A stretch of DNA of 41,007 bases from positions 101,221-142,227 of the forward strand of contig DNNO01000028.1 of the NCBI GenBank assembly GCA_003497625.1, written 5' to 3'. The notes under the pieces were generated by a model, which made no database searches, had not been told where the DNA came from, and saw only the letters and a list, made by a program, of their open reading frames with translations. Below, in pieces: positions 33,676-41,007 of the stretch. The position numbers and the translations under genes are program-made. The first letter of the stretch is position 1, and each line of letters begins with the position of its first letter. Source of the DNA: Flavobacterium sp. (lineage in GTDB: Bacteria; Bacteroidota; Bacteroidia; Flavobacteriales; Flavobacteriaceae).

Positions 33676-34161
33676 CTACTTCTCCATTTTAATAATCACT
33701 GGAAGCACAAATTGCGTTTTTACTTTCACACCTCTTTTTATTGCAGGTTCTACTTTTGGAAAATCAGATAATCTTGAGGTTAAAATACTATCGATTTTTG
33801 TTTTATCTGCTAAAGCGATGCTATCGTTTGGATATTGGGTTTCGAATTGCAAACTCGAATCGGGGTTTACGGTAATTTTTACGTTGATGGTGTCAATTTC
33901 TGGATATTCAATACGTAACGTGTCAATTCCTATTCGTTCCTGAATGGTTTGTGCTAAGTAATCAAAAAAACATTGTCTTTTTATTTCGGCATCTTTAATG
34001 GTATCGCATTGCAAAACCGATGGAAATTCATCCACTTCATCCCAATTGATTTTTTTTAATTCTTGTTCTAATAATTCTTTCTCATCAGGGACTTGCTTAT
34101 CGAAGTACTGACAAGAAACCAATGAAATAAATAGGGCAAAAATGAATACTCTTTTATTCAT
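33676..34161 (-). CDS. Lipoprotein with TonB-C-like C-terminal region
   Basis: A 161-residue predicted lipoprotein with signal peptide MNKRVFIFALFISLVSC (lipobox LVSC). The first half is Glu/Asp-rich and holds two Cys in VLQCDTIKDAEIKRQCFFDY that could form a disulfide. The end reads FPKVEPAIKRGVKVKTQFVL followed by PVIIKMEK, similar to the last strands of energy-transducer TonB C-terminal domains, but the YPEXA-type start of that domain is not evident. It is the third gene of a tight leftward cluster (4-nt gap from the previous). Function unknown. Confidence 0.72.
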   Translation of the reverse strand: MNKRVFIFALFISLVSCQYFDKQVPDEKELLEQELKKINWDEVDEFPSVLQCDTIKDAEIKRQCFFDYLAQTIQERIGIDTLRIEYPEIDTINVKITVNPDSSLQFETQYPNDSIALADKTKIDSILTSRLSDFPKVEPAIKRGVKVKTQFVLPVIIKMEK

Positions 34162-34165
34162 AGAA

Positions 34166-34636
34166 TTATTGTAATTTAAAAGTTAATGGTAAAGAATGCT
34201 TCACCTTAACTATATTTCCTTTATGTTTTGCTGGTTCAAATTTTGGTAATTTCAAAACGATTCTCTTCACTTCTTCTCTCAGGATTTCAGCTTCATTTGG
34301 CCCAACAATTTCTTGAATAATAACTGTTCCATTTTCGTCAATTATGAATTTTGCGATAAATCTACCTTGAATATTTTCCTCCATTGCTAATTCTGGATAC
34401 CTAAAATTATTTTTTAAATGATTCATTAATTCGGTTTGAAAACACTCTTGAGATTTTTCAATAGCAATTCCTTTACAATTTGGAAATGCAGGTGCTTGTT
34501 CAACTATTGTCAAAGGTATAATTTCAGAATTTAAGTCAATAATCTGAACATCATTAACAACAACAGTCTTCTCTTTTTCTTGAGAAAATGAAATTATTGA
34601 AAAAACTAAAAAAACCACTTGAATTAATTTTCTCAT
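34166..34636 (-). CDS. Exported TonB-C domain protein
   Basis: A 156-residue protein with a cleavable signal (MRKLIQVVFLVFSIISFSQ) instead of the TonB membrane anchor. The C-terminal TonB-C domain runs from about residue 75: NFRYPELAMEENIQGRFIAK, then FIIDENGTVIIQEIVGPNEA, ending LPKFEPAKHKGNIVKVKHSL. A Cys-containing stretch APAFPNCKGIAIEKSQECFQ precedes it. Without an N-terminal membrane helix it is unlikely to transduce energy from ExbBD. It starts 1 nt after the previous gene's stop. Confidence 0.86.
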   Translation of the reverse strand: MRKLIQVVFLVFSIISFSQEKEKTVVVNDVQIIDLNSEIIPLTIVEQAPAFPNCKGIAIEKSQECFQTELMNHLKNNFRYPELAMEENIQGRFIAKFIIDENGTVIIQEIVGPNEAEILREEVKRIVLKLPKFEPAKHKGNIVKVKHSLPLTFKLQ

Positions 34637-34637
34637 A

Positions 34638-35252
34638 TTACTCTTGCATCTGAAAGTTTATAGGTATTGCATACATAATATTTATTGGCTTCCCATCGCA
34701 AGTAGCTGGAATAGCTGTTGGTAATGATTTAATAATACGTATAGCTTCTTCTTCCAAAATCAATCCGTTTTTTGGACCATTAGCTTCTTTTATTTGCGGA
34801 TTTCCTTCTTTATCAATAATAAAATGCACCATAACTCTTCCTTGCAATTCATGATCCATTGCAAATTCTGGATATCTAAACTTGTTATAGATATGCTTTC
34901 TAATGTAATTATCAAATGTATTTATCTCTTCAAGTTTAGTAATGTAATTTTTTACTTTATAATAAGGTAATTCTTGAGAAGTGCATTTTGTAAAACCTAA
35001 ATCATCTTTAACAACAGTAGTTGTAATTTTAGATTTTTCAATAGAATCGGCTTGCTTTTTTTGTTGTTTGGCAATTTTACTCTCCTCAACACGAACCAAA
35101 TAAGCATCCCATTCTTTCTTCTTTTGTTCGTCATATTCTTTTTTAACTCTTGCCAATTCTTTCAAACGATCTTGTGTTGACATATTTTTGTCTTGAGCAA
35201 CAGTAGTATTAGCAACTAAAAAAGAAATAAAAAGTATAAAAACAAATCTCAT
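34638..35252 (-). CDS. Exported TonB-C domain protein with coiled-coil linker
   Basis: A 204-residue protein with signal peptide MRFVFILFISFLVANTTVAQ. A Lys/Glu-rich helical linker (ARVKKEYDEQKKKEWDAYLV) follows. The TonB-C domain starts at about residue 123 with NKFRYPEFAMDHELQGRVMV and continues HFIIDKEGNPQIKEANGPKN to IPINFQMQE. It is the first gene of the three-gene cluster, paralogous in its C-terminus to the next gene. A TAACTTTG -7 box (complement of 35281-35288) precedes it. Confidence 0.86.
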   Translation of the reverse strand: MRFVFILFISFLVANTTVAQDKNMSTQDRLKELARVKKEYDEQKKKEWDAYLVRVEESKIAKQQKKQADSIEKSKITTTVVKDDLGFTKCTSQELPYYKVKNYITKLEEINTFDNYIRKHIYNKFRYPEFAMDHELQGRVMVHFIIDKEGNPQIKEANGPKNGLILEEEAIRIIKSLPTAIPATCDGKPINIMYAIPINFQMQE

Positions 35253-35280
35253 AGAATCAAATAATTAAAAAAGTATGAAA

Positions 35281-35296
35281 CAAAGTTATAAATTTG
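35281..35296. promoter_or_regulatory. Back-to-back -7 elements for the TonB-C cluster and DUF456
   Basis: CAAAGTTA (35281-35288) is TAACTTTG on the minus strand and is followed at once by TAAATTTG (35289-35296) on the plus strand. Both are full -7 matches pointing in opposite directions. Neither has a clear TTG at the usual distance. Confidence 0.45.
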
Positions 35297-35317
35297 TTAG
35301 ACAATAACTAAAATCTT

Positions 35318-35815
35318 ATGGAATACTTTTTACTGATTCTTGGTTTGCTTTTAGTGATAGTGGGAATTATTGGCAGCTTACTTCCTGCTTTACCCGGTCC
35401 GCCAATTAGTTGGGTTGGGATTTTATTGCTTTATTTTTGTCCCGGAATGGAAACCAATTATTGGTTACTGGGCATTACTTTAGTAATTGCGGTTGTAATT
35501 GGCATTTTAGATTATGTGATTCCTGCAAAAGGCACAAAGTATTTTGGTGGAAGCAAATACGGCATTTGGGGAACTAACATAGGTTTAGTTGTTGGTTTGT
35601 TTTTTCCTCCTTTTGGATTTTTGATTGGTCCTTTTTTAGGGGCTTTAGTTGGAGAACTCATTTACAACTCAAACGAAGGAAAGCGTGCTTTTAAAGCTGC
35701 TACAGGTTCGTTTTTAGGTTTCTTAGCGGGAACGTTTATTAAGTTTTTAGTGAGTTTACTTTTTTTAGGAGTGTTTTTTGTTTTGGTTTGGCAGAATAGA
35801 GGGGTTTGGTTTTGA
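35318..35815 (+). CDS. DUF456 membrane protein
   Basis: A 165-residue inner-membrane protein of the DUF456 family with about five hydrophobic helices and many glycines. The N-terminus has GIIGSLLPALPGPPISWVGI, and later LDYVIPAKGTKYFGGSKYGI, then GALVGELIYNSNEGKRAFKA. The family is widespread and uncharacterised. It is divergent from the TonB-C cluster. Confidence 0.92.
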   Translation: MEYFLLILGLLLVIVGIIGSLLPALPGPPISWVGILLLYFCPGMETNYWLLGITLVIAVVIGILDYVIPAKGTKYFGGSKYGIWGTNIGLVVGLFFPPFGFLIGPFLGALVGELIYNSNEGKRAFKAATGSFLGFLAGTFIKFLVSLLFLGVFFVLVWQNRGVWF

Positions 35816-35820
35816 TGGTT

Positions 35821-35881
35821 TTTCAATTTACTTAAATATTATCACTTTATTTTATCATTTCATTATTTAAGTAAATTGAAA
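35821..35881. repeat. 18-bp perfect inverted repeat between convergent genes
   Basis: TTTCAATTTACTTAAATA (35821-35838) is exactly complementary to 35864-35881, around a 25-nt loop. The right half lies inside the last codons of the leftward membrane-protein gene. It may end or stabilise both transcripts; a T run is present only on the leftward side (TTTTTTC-type sequence lies before, not after, the stem), so termination is uncertain. Confidence 0.7.
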
Positions 35882-36206
35882 GAAAAAACAAAAATGCTGA
35901 AATAAAGAATAAAATATTTACTAAAAAGACCGAAATTATTTTACTTTCCTTCAATACTAAATCTCTTCTTTTATATTTCTCATAAATCAAATAATTTAAA
36001 GCATAACTTAAAACAAATAATATTAAATTATAAAAAACATTTTTCATTAATCTGTAATTAATGATTATTGAAAACATATTTAATAAAAAGCTAAAAAGAT
36101 TACTGTATATAAACGTTATAAAAAATAGCACGCCACTAATTGTGCTTTTCTTATTAATTACAATATCTTTATATATAGACGCATATAATCTGTCAAAAAA
36201 AATCAC
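35847..36206 (-). CDS. Small hypothetical membrane protein
   Basis: A 119-residue protein with four hydrophobic segments and no recognised family. The frame opens with GTG at 36206; the next Met (MFSIIINY) would remove the first two helices, so GTG is preferred but not certain. The composition is very AT-rich (Ile, Asn, Lys, Phe). It stands alone between DUF456 and tRNA-Asp. A transport, immunity or purely structural role cannot be judged. Confidence 0.55.
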   Translation of the reverse strand: MIFFDRLYASIYKDIVINKKSTISGVLFFITFIYSNLFSFLLNMFSIIINYRLMKNVFYNLILFVLSYALNYLIYEKYKRRDLVLKESKIISVFLVNILFFISAFLFFLSIYLNNEMIK

Positions 36207-36282
36207 TACTTATATTTATTATTAATTTCTACAAAAATAACTAAAAAAGACAAGAGTGATAAATACGAAAAGTATCAAAATC

Positions 36283-36311
36283 AAAAAAGCTCTGCATAAA
36301 TGCAAAGCTTT
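36283..36311 (-). terminator. Second minus-strand terminator-like hairpin downstream of tRNA-Asp
   Basis: AAAGCT (36286-36291) and AGCTTT (36306-36311), extended by CTGCA-type pairs with one mismatch, make a 10-bp stem with a 4-nt loop. On the minus strand it is followed by a T run. It lies about 75 nt beyond the first terminator. The rest of the 36207-36424 gap shows only a small GGTAC/GTACC hairpin. Confidence 0.5.
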
Positions 36312-36385
36312 CCATTGGTCTAACTACTAAACCTTTTGGTACTTTCGTACCTAAACAACACAACTATTTTAAATATTTTAAGAGG

Positions 36386-36415
36386 GCAAAAAAGCCTTTC
36401 TTTTACGAAAGGCTT
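36386..36415 (-). terminator. tRNA-Asp terminator
   Basis: AAGCCTTTC (36392-36400) pairs with GAAAGGCTT (36407-36415) around a 6-nt loop. On the minus strand a T run follows. It ends 9 nt past the tRNA 3' end. Confidence 0.85.
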
Positions 36416-36424
36416 CCTCTTTAC

Positions 36425-36501
36425 TGGCGGTCTGGACGGGACTCGAACCCGCGACCCCATGCGTGACAGGCATGTATTCTAACCAACTGAACTACCAAAC
36501 C
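36425..36501 (-). tRNA. tRNA-Asp (anticodon GTC)
   Basis: Reading the minus strand gives a 77-nt cloverleaf. The acceptor arm pairs GGTTTGG with CCAGACC (one G-U pair), the discriminator base is G as expected for Asp, and CCA is encoded (complement of 36425-36427). The anticodon stem CATGC/GCATG encloses the loop CTGTCAC with anticodon GTC (complement of 36465-36467). The T loop is in GCGGGTTCGAGTCCCGT. Its G34 is a target for queuosine modification. Confidence 0.97.
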
Positions 36502-36519
36502 AGTGCTTGATTGCGAGTG

Positions 36520-36549
36520 CAAATATACTACGCTTTTTCATTCCTGCAA
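36520..36549 (-). promoter_or_regulatory. tRNA-Asp promoter
   Basis: On the minus strand TTG (complement of 36547-36549), a 19-nt spacer and TATATTTG (complement of 36520-36527) match the flavobacterial consensus. The tRNA 5' end follows 18 nt later. Confidence 0.8.
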
Positions 36550-36587
36550 ATATTTTTTAGAAAAATATTAAACTTTTTTTATCTGTT

Positions 36588-37514
36588 TTACCCAAACTTT
36601 TGTTTTTCAACTAAATACGTAGTCATAATTTTTTCAAATTTTTTATCAACAGAAACAGGAACATACTTAATTTGGTACTGCATACAGGTTGTTTCAACTG
36701 TTTTGAAAAACTCTTCTACCTTTTTTTGATACGTTTCTTGTGTGTTTTCAGCAAATAAATTAATCTCTTCTCCCGTTTCAACATCAATAAATTTTCTTGG
36801 CGTGTTGTCAAAACTGAAATTTAATTCTGTTTTTTTATCATAGACATGAAAAACCACAACCTTATGTTTGTTGTGTTTTAGATGTTGAAGTGCTTTGAAG
36901 ATTTTCTCGCTGTCTTCGTTTTGAAACATATCGGTAAACAAAACTACCATCGAACGGCGATGAATATTTTCGGCAATTTGATGCAAAAAAGTGACTGTAT
37001 CTGTTTTTTTGGTTTGATTATGATTTTCCAAAATACCTTCCAGCTTATTTAAAATCATGCGGTGATGACGATCACTTCCTTTTTCAGGCGAATAATATTC
37101 ATACGTATCCGAATAAACGCTCAATCCAACAGCATCGCGTTGCTTTTTAAGCAAATTCATCAAAACCGCAGAAGCCAATACCGAAAATCCGATTTTACTC
37201 TCATAAAACGGCTGATTGTCTTTTAATTTAGGGTAATGCATCGAAGACGAATTATCCAAAATCAAATGACAGCGTAAATTGGTTTCTTCTTCGTAGCGCT
37301 TAGTGTATAATCTATCCGTTTTGGCGTATAATTTCCAATCGATATGTTTAGTACTTTCTCCTTGATTATAGATTTTATGTTCGGCAAACTCAGCTGAAAA
37401 CCCATGAAACGGCGATTTGTGCATACCCGAAATAAAGCCTTCGACAATTTGATTAGCCAAAAGTTCCAAGTGCTCAAAACTGGAGATTTTTTGTATTTGA
37501 GATTCTAAATTCAT
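36588..37514 (-). CDS. DUF58-domain protein
   Basis: A 308-residue protein of the DUF58 family, often found with MoxR ATPases and von Willebrand factor proteins, though none is adjacent here. Seen are GMHKSPFHGFSAEFAEHKIY, the hallmark KHIDWKLYAKTDRLYTKRYE, and a vWA-like region beginning CHLILDNSSSMHYP with a MIDAS-like DNSSS, plus VLFTDMFQNED later. No membrane segment is visible. A TATCTTTA -7-like box (complement of 37519-37526) lies so near the ATG that the transcript may be leaderless. Confidence 0.93.
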   Translation of the reverse strand: MNLESQIQKISSFEHLELLANQIVEGFISGMHKSPFHGFSAEFAEHKIYNQGESTKHIDWKLYAKTDRLYTKRYEEETNLRCHLILDNSSSMHYPKLKDNQPFYESKIGFSVLASAVLMNLLKKQRDAVGLSVYSDTYEYYSPEKGSDRHHRMILNKLEGILENHNQTKKTDTVTFLHQIAENIHRRSMVVLFTDMFQNEDSEKIFKALQHLKHNKHKVVVFHVYDKKTELNFSFDNTPRKFIDVETGEEINLFAENTQETYQKKVEEFFKTVETTCMQYQIKYVPVSVDKKFEKIMTTYLVEKQKFG

Positions 37515-37549
37515 ATCGTAAAGATAGAAAAAGATTTTAGAAATGGGAA

Positions 37550-37596
37550 GCGGATAAAACGGATTCGCTCAGGCGAAACGCAGATTAAAACTGATT
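37550..37596. repeat. Intergenic repeat: direct repeats around a TTCGC hairpin
   Basis: GCGGATAAAACGGATT (37550-37565) and GCAGATTAAAACTGATT (37580-37596) are near-identical direct repeats. Between them TTCGC (37564-37568) pairs with GCGAA (37573-37577) around TCAG. From memory, similar elements occur between genes in other flavobacteria. It is between DUF58 and the trxA terminator. Confidence 0.6.
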
Positions 37597-37654
37597 TTCA
37601 TTATATGAACTCTTCAAAACGAAAAAATTATAATAAAACCCTATATAACTATGT

Positions 37655-37690
37655 TTTAAAAACAAAAAGGCTCAACTTTCGTTGAACCTT
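37655..37690 (-). terminator. trxA terminator
   Basis: On the minus strand AAGGTTCAAC (complement of 37681-37690) pairs with GTTGAGCCTT (complement of 37667-37676), one U-G pair, around a GAAA loop, followed by TTTGTTTTT. Confidence 0.88.
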
Positions 37691-37713
37691 TTAAAATATT
37701 TCTTTTCTATTGA

Positions 37714-38031
37714 TTATAGTAATGCATCAATTGCATCAGTATAGGTTTTCTTAGGAGCTACACCTACTTGTCTTCCTACTACTTCTCCGTTTTGGAAAAT
37801 TAATACTGTTGGGATGTTTCTAACACCGTATTTTGCTGCAAATTCTTGGTTTGCATCTACGTCCACTTTTCCTACTACTGCTTTTCCTTCGTACTCGCTG
37901 TGAATTTCGTCGATAACTGGCCCAACCATTCTACATGGTCCACACCAAGCTGCCCAAAAATCTACTACTACTGGTTTGTCTGATTTTAATACTACCTCAT
38001 CAAAAGTAGCATCTGTTATTGCTAATGCCAT
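37714..38031 (-). CDS. trxA: Thioredoxin
   Basis: A 105-residue cytosolic thioredoxin that reduces protein disulfides. The redox motif WCGPC is in VDFWAAWCGPCRMVGPV, with the cis-proline loop RNIPTVLIF and the GVAPKKTY end. It has no signal peptide. A TAAATTTG -7 box (complement of 38066-38073) precedes it. It follows dnaE on the same strand but has its own promoter and terminator. Confidence 0.97.
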   Translation of the reverse strand: MALAITDATFDEVVLKSDKPVVVDFWAAWCGPCRMVGPVIDEIHSEYEGKAVVGKVDVDANQEFAAKYGVRNIPTVLIFQNGEVVGRQVGVAPKKTYTDAIDALL

Positions 38032-38065
38032 ATTTTTCTTTTTAGTTTTATACTTATTATGAATG

Positions 38066-38073
38066 CAAATTTA
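38066..38073 (-). promoter_or_regulatory. -7 element of trxA
   Basis: CAAATTTA on the plus strand is TAAATTTG on the minus strand, a full match to TAnnTTTG, 34 nt before the trxA start. No clear -33 box is seen. Confidence 0.5.
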
Positions 38074-38143
38074 GGAATTAATTACGAATGAAAGTGTGTT
38101 TTAAAATTAGTTTTGATTATACTCACATTTGTAGAACTTATAC

Positions 38144-41007
38144 TTAATTCAATTTGAAATTCACTTGCATTTTTTCTAATTCTTGAAGCAACTCAGATGA
38201 AATCTTTACTTTTAATTTTCGGCTTGGCATAGAAAGCTTTGTTTTTACAATGATTTCTTCTTTCTCTACCGGAACTTCAATATTCATTTCTACATCTTCA
38301 CCTGTTTCGTCAATCACTTCTTCATCAACATCAATTGGCGTTATTACTGAAACATCTGCTGCTGTAGTTTTAATTTTTTCTAATTCCATAACTTCAAAAG
38401 TCACCGAATTATCACCCGCATTTGCAGCAAAAAGTTCGTTCAATTCAGCAACAAAATTGGAATGCAAATCTTTAATATCTAAATGAATAAATAGTTTTTT
38501 AGCAAACGTTGGCAACACATCCGCTAACATTTTTGCGTCTAAAAACTGAATTCTTGGATCTGATTTTTTACCTGTTTCGCGATTTACCCAACCTTCTTTC
38601 ACATTAATTTTGAAATACACAAACTGATTTTGCAACAAGAAATGACGGTATTTTAAATATTCTTCATCAAAAATTCGGAATTCGTAACTCTCATCATAGC
38701 CTTCTAATACAAAGGTCGCCCAGCCTTTTCCGTTTTTTGCAGTTCTATGTTGTACATTGGTAACAATTCCTCCAAAAGAAAGGTTTTTGCCCAAATGTTG
38801 CTCCAAATTTTTAAGCGATTCTAATTTTGCATTGCAGAAATATTTCATTTCAAACTTGTAATCATCTAACGGATGACCAGAAATATAAATCCCAACGACT
38901 TCTTTTTCTTTGGCTAATTTTTCCATCGTACTCCAATCTTCACAAGGAGGCACAATCGGTTCAGCAATTTGCACTTCTGAAGCATCGCCAAACAAACTTA
39001 CTTGAGATGAATTTTCGTTTTCTTGAAATTTCGAACCATAACGAATCGCTTTTTCCAAAAAAGTAATTCCGTCGCCATCATGATGAAAATATTGGGCACG
39101 ATGTGTTTCGGTAAAACCATCAAAACCACCTGCTAATGCTAAGTTCTCAAATGCTTTTTTATTGGCAGCACGTAAATCAATTCGTTTGGCTAAATCGAAG
39201 ATTGATTTGTAATTTCCGTCTTTTCTGTTATCAACAATAGTTTGAACGGCTCCTGCTCCAACACCTTTTACAGCTCCCATTCCGAAACGAACTGCATAGT
39301 TTTCGTTTACTGTAAATTTATAATACGATTCATTCACATCTGGACCCAAAACGGCTAATCCCATACGTTTACATTCTTCCATAAAGAACGAAACTTGTTT
39401 GATGTCGTTCATGTTGTTAGAAAGTACCGCAGCCATGTATTCAGCAGGATAATGCGCTTTTAAATAAGCCGTTTGATAAGCAATCCAAGCATAACAAGTA
39501 GAGTGCGATTTATTGAACGCATAACTTGCAAACGCTTCCCAGTCTTTCCAAATTTTCTCTAAAATAACAGGGTCGTGACCTTTTTCTGCGGCTTGATTAA
39601 TAAATTGAGGTTTCATTTTGTTCAAAACGTCAATTTGTTTTTTACCCATCGCTTTACGCAAAACGTCGGCATCACCTTTTGAAAATCCGGCTAATTTTTG
39701 TGACAAAAGCATTACCTGCTCTTGGTAAACTGTAATTCCGTAAGTTTCTGCTAAGTATTCTTCACACGCTTCTAAATCGTATTTGATTTCTTCTTCGCCG
39801 TTTTTTCTACGAACGAAAGAAGGAATATATTCCAATGGTCCCGGACGATATAATGCATTCATGGCAATTAAATCGGCAAAAACAGTTGGTTTTAAGTCCT
39901 TCATATATTTTTGCATTCCAGGCGATTCGTATTGAAAAACACCAACCGTTTCACCTCTTTGGAACAACTCATATGTTTTTTGGTCGTCAATAGGAAAATT
40001 ATCAGGATCTAAGTCGATTCCTAAACGATATTTAACCAATTTAACCGTGTCTTTAATTAAGGTTAGGGTTTTTAATCCCAAAAAGTCCATCTTCAACAAA
40101 CCTGCACTTTCAGCTACCGAGTTGTCAAATTGCGTAACATATAAATCGGAATCTTTTGCGGTTGTAACAGGAACGAAATTCGTAATATCACTTGGTGTAA
40201 TGATAACTCCACAAGCGTGAATTCCGGTGTTTCGCATGGAACCTTCTAACACTTTTGCTTGCTGAATGGTTTCTCCTGCTAAATCTTCTGAGTTGGCAAT
40301 TCCAATTAATTCTTTAACTCTATCGAATTCTTCCGAACGCAATGCTTTTTTGACTTCGCTTTCGTCTTCGGCCAAAAATCGAGCTAAATTCCATTTGGAA
40401 GGCATCATTCCTGGAATCAATTTAGCAATTCTATCGGCTTCAAAAAGCGGTAAATCTAATACACGAGCGGTATCTCGAATTGCAGACTTCGTAGCCATTT
40501 TCCCATAGGTAATAATTTGCGCCACCTGATTAGAACCATATTTATTGATTACATAATCCATGACACGACCACGACCTTCATCATCAAAGTCGATATCAAT
40601 ATCGGGCATGGAAACACGGTCGGGATTTAGGAAACGCTCAAAAAGCAAATCGTACTTAATGGGGTCAATATTTGTAATTCCTAAACAATATGCTACAGCA
40701 GAACCCGCTGCAGAACCACGACCTGGCCCTACAGAAACATCCATTTTTCTAGCTTCCGCGATGAAATCTTGAACAATTAAGAAATAACCTGGATAACCGG
40801 AATTGGAAATCGTGAGCAATTCAAAATCCAAACGTTCTTTGATGTCATCGGTTAATTCTGGATAGCGTTTTTCGGCTCCTTTGTAAGTTAAATGTCTTAA
40901 ATAATTATTCTCTCCTCGCACACCTCCGTCTTCGGTATCTTCAGGGACTTCAAACTCATCAGGAATTTTAAATTTTGGAAGTAATACATCTCTATATAAA
41001 GAATACG
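38144..41007 (-). CDS. dnaE: DNA polymerase III subunit alpha (5' end cut by window)
   Basis: The replicative polymerase, about 953 C-terminal residues visible. The frame stays open to the window edge (YSLYRDVLLPKFKIPDEFEV), so the N-terminal PHP domain is off the window. Polymerase motifs are GPGRGSAAGSAVAYCLG, the catalytic PDIDIDFDDEGRGRV, HACGVII, MNALYRPGPLEYIP, and YAFNKSHSTCYAWIAYQTAY. Helix-hairpin-helix (GMGAVKGVGAGAVQTI) and OB-fold (LSFGGIVTNVQHRTAKNGKG) regions follow. The C-terminal 100 residues are acidic and variable, ending in MQVNFKLN. A Met 28 codons into the visible part is not the true start. Confidence 0.98.
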   Translation of the reverse strand, partial: YSLYRDVLLPKFKIPDEFEVPEDTEDGGVRGENNYLRHLTYKGAEKRYPELTDDIKERLDFELLTISNSGYPGYFLIVQDFIAEARKMDVSVGPGRGSAAGSAVAYCLGITNIDPIKYDLLFERFLNPDRVSMPDIDIDFDDEGRGRVMDYVINKYGSNQVAQIITYGKMATKSAIRDTARVLDLPLFEADRIAKLIPGMMPSKWNLARFLAEDESEVKKALRSEEFDRVKELIGIANSEDLAGETIQQAKVLEGSMRNTGIHACGVIITPSDITNFVPVTTAKDSDLYVTQFDNSVAESAGLLKMDFLGLKTLTLIKDTVKLVKYRLGIDLDPDNFPIDDQKTYELFQRGETVGVFQYESPGMQKYMKDLKPTVFADLIAMNALYRPGPLEYIPSFVRRKNGEEEIKYDLEACEEYLAETYGITVYQEQVMLLSQKLAGFSKGDADVLRKAMGKKQIDVLNKMKPQFINQAAEKGHDPVILEKIWKDWEAFASYAFNKSHSTCYAWIAYQTAYLKAHYPAEYMAAVLSNNMNDIKQVSFFMEECKRMGLAVLGPDVNESYYKFTVNENYAVRFGMGAVKGVGAGAVQTIVDNRKDGNYKSIFDLAKRIDLRAANKKAFENLALAGGFDGFTETHRAQYFHHDGDGITFLEKAIRYGSKFQENENSSQVSLFGDASEVQIAEPIVPPCEDWSTMEKLAKEKEVVGIYISGHPLDDYKFEMKYFCNAKLESLKNLEQHLGKNLSFGGIVTNVQHRTAKNGKGWATFVLEGYDESYEFRIFDEEYLKYRHFLLQNQFVYFKINVKEGWVNRETGKKSDPRIQFLDAKMLADVLPTFAKKLFIHLDIKDLHSNFVAELNELFAANAGDNSVTFEVMELEKIKTTAADVSVITPIDVDEEVIDETGEDVEMNIEVPVEKEEIIVKTKLSMPSRKLKVKISSELLQELEKMQVNFKLN

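Noticed and set aside
38144-40921. dnaE starting at the Met near 40921
   Set aside because: The same frame is open to the window edge and encodes typical polymerase sequence before that Met; the gene is simply cut by the window.
1-41007. Mobile element, prophage or defence island
   Set aside because: No transposase, integrase, phage structural gene, toxin-antitoxin pair or restriction system was found; gene content is core-like throughout.

Overview
The window looks like the chromosome of a Bacteroidota bacterium of the family Flavobacteriaceae, most likely Flavobacterium or a close relative. The DNA is AT-rich. Promoters carry the flavobacterial -7 box TAnnTTTG, often with a TTG about 17-21 nt upstream, and most starts lack a Shine-Dalgarno sequence. 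Family-typical proteins include DUF4301, DUF3127, TonB-C and DUF6252-like proteins, a group II GGGP synthase, and a TPP-riboswitch-controlled TonB-dependent receptor. I see no transposase, phage gene, CRISPR array or clear frameshift. Both edge genes are cut: a metallophosphoesterase on the left and dnaE on the right.

Layout. 1-8.5 kb: metallophosphoesterase, polA, an SdpR/SdpI pair with a visible operator, a serine hydrolase, a PnuC-like transporter, a LacI-type regulator and a GlsB-like membrane protein. 8.7-11.5 kb: the ribosomal cluster rplM-rpsI-rpsB-tsf, with a structured rpsB leader. 11.5-17.6 kb: a queuosine precursor transporter, tag, two small genes, aat, a DUF3127 protein with an SSB-like tail, a flavin reductase, an orphan histidine kinase, a HIT protein and greA. 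17.7-24.5 kb: a degenerate Rieske-like lipoprotein, then a leftward block with the riboswitch-controlled receptor, arfB, DUF4301, a PnuC-family transporter, GGGP synthase and a phosphopantetheinyl transferase. 24.5-31.6 kb: ahcY, DUF4407, a PH/SHOCT protein, a YjbR protein, a cyclase, hemW, a lipoprotein and ruvC. 31.6-36.5 kb: a flippase-like protein and a GT2 glycosyltransferase, three exported TonB-C-like proteins in tandem, DUF456, a small membrane protein and tRNA-Asp. 36.6-41 kb: DUF58, trxA and dnaE.

Most of this is housekeeping: replication and repair (polA, dnaE, ruvC, tag), translation (rplM, rpsI, rpsB, tsf, aat, arfB, tRNA-Asp), transcription (greA), methyl-cycle and heme chaperone functions (ahcY, hemW). 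The most coherent special system is vitamin uptake: the TPP riboswitch makes the TonB receptor a probable thiamine importer, and the PnuC-family protein two genes beyond arfB could be its inner-membrane partner (PnuT).

The less expected signals are regulatory or repeat-related. They are an alternative-pairing rpsB leader, a hairpin covering the start codon of the thiamine receptor, an operator palindrome on the sdpRI promoter, and a 5'-end hairpin on greA. Several families of short intergenic repeats are also present, one of which appears to have expanded inside the glycosyltransferase coding sequence. No gap between genes exceeds 300 bases.
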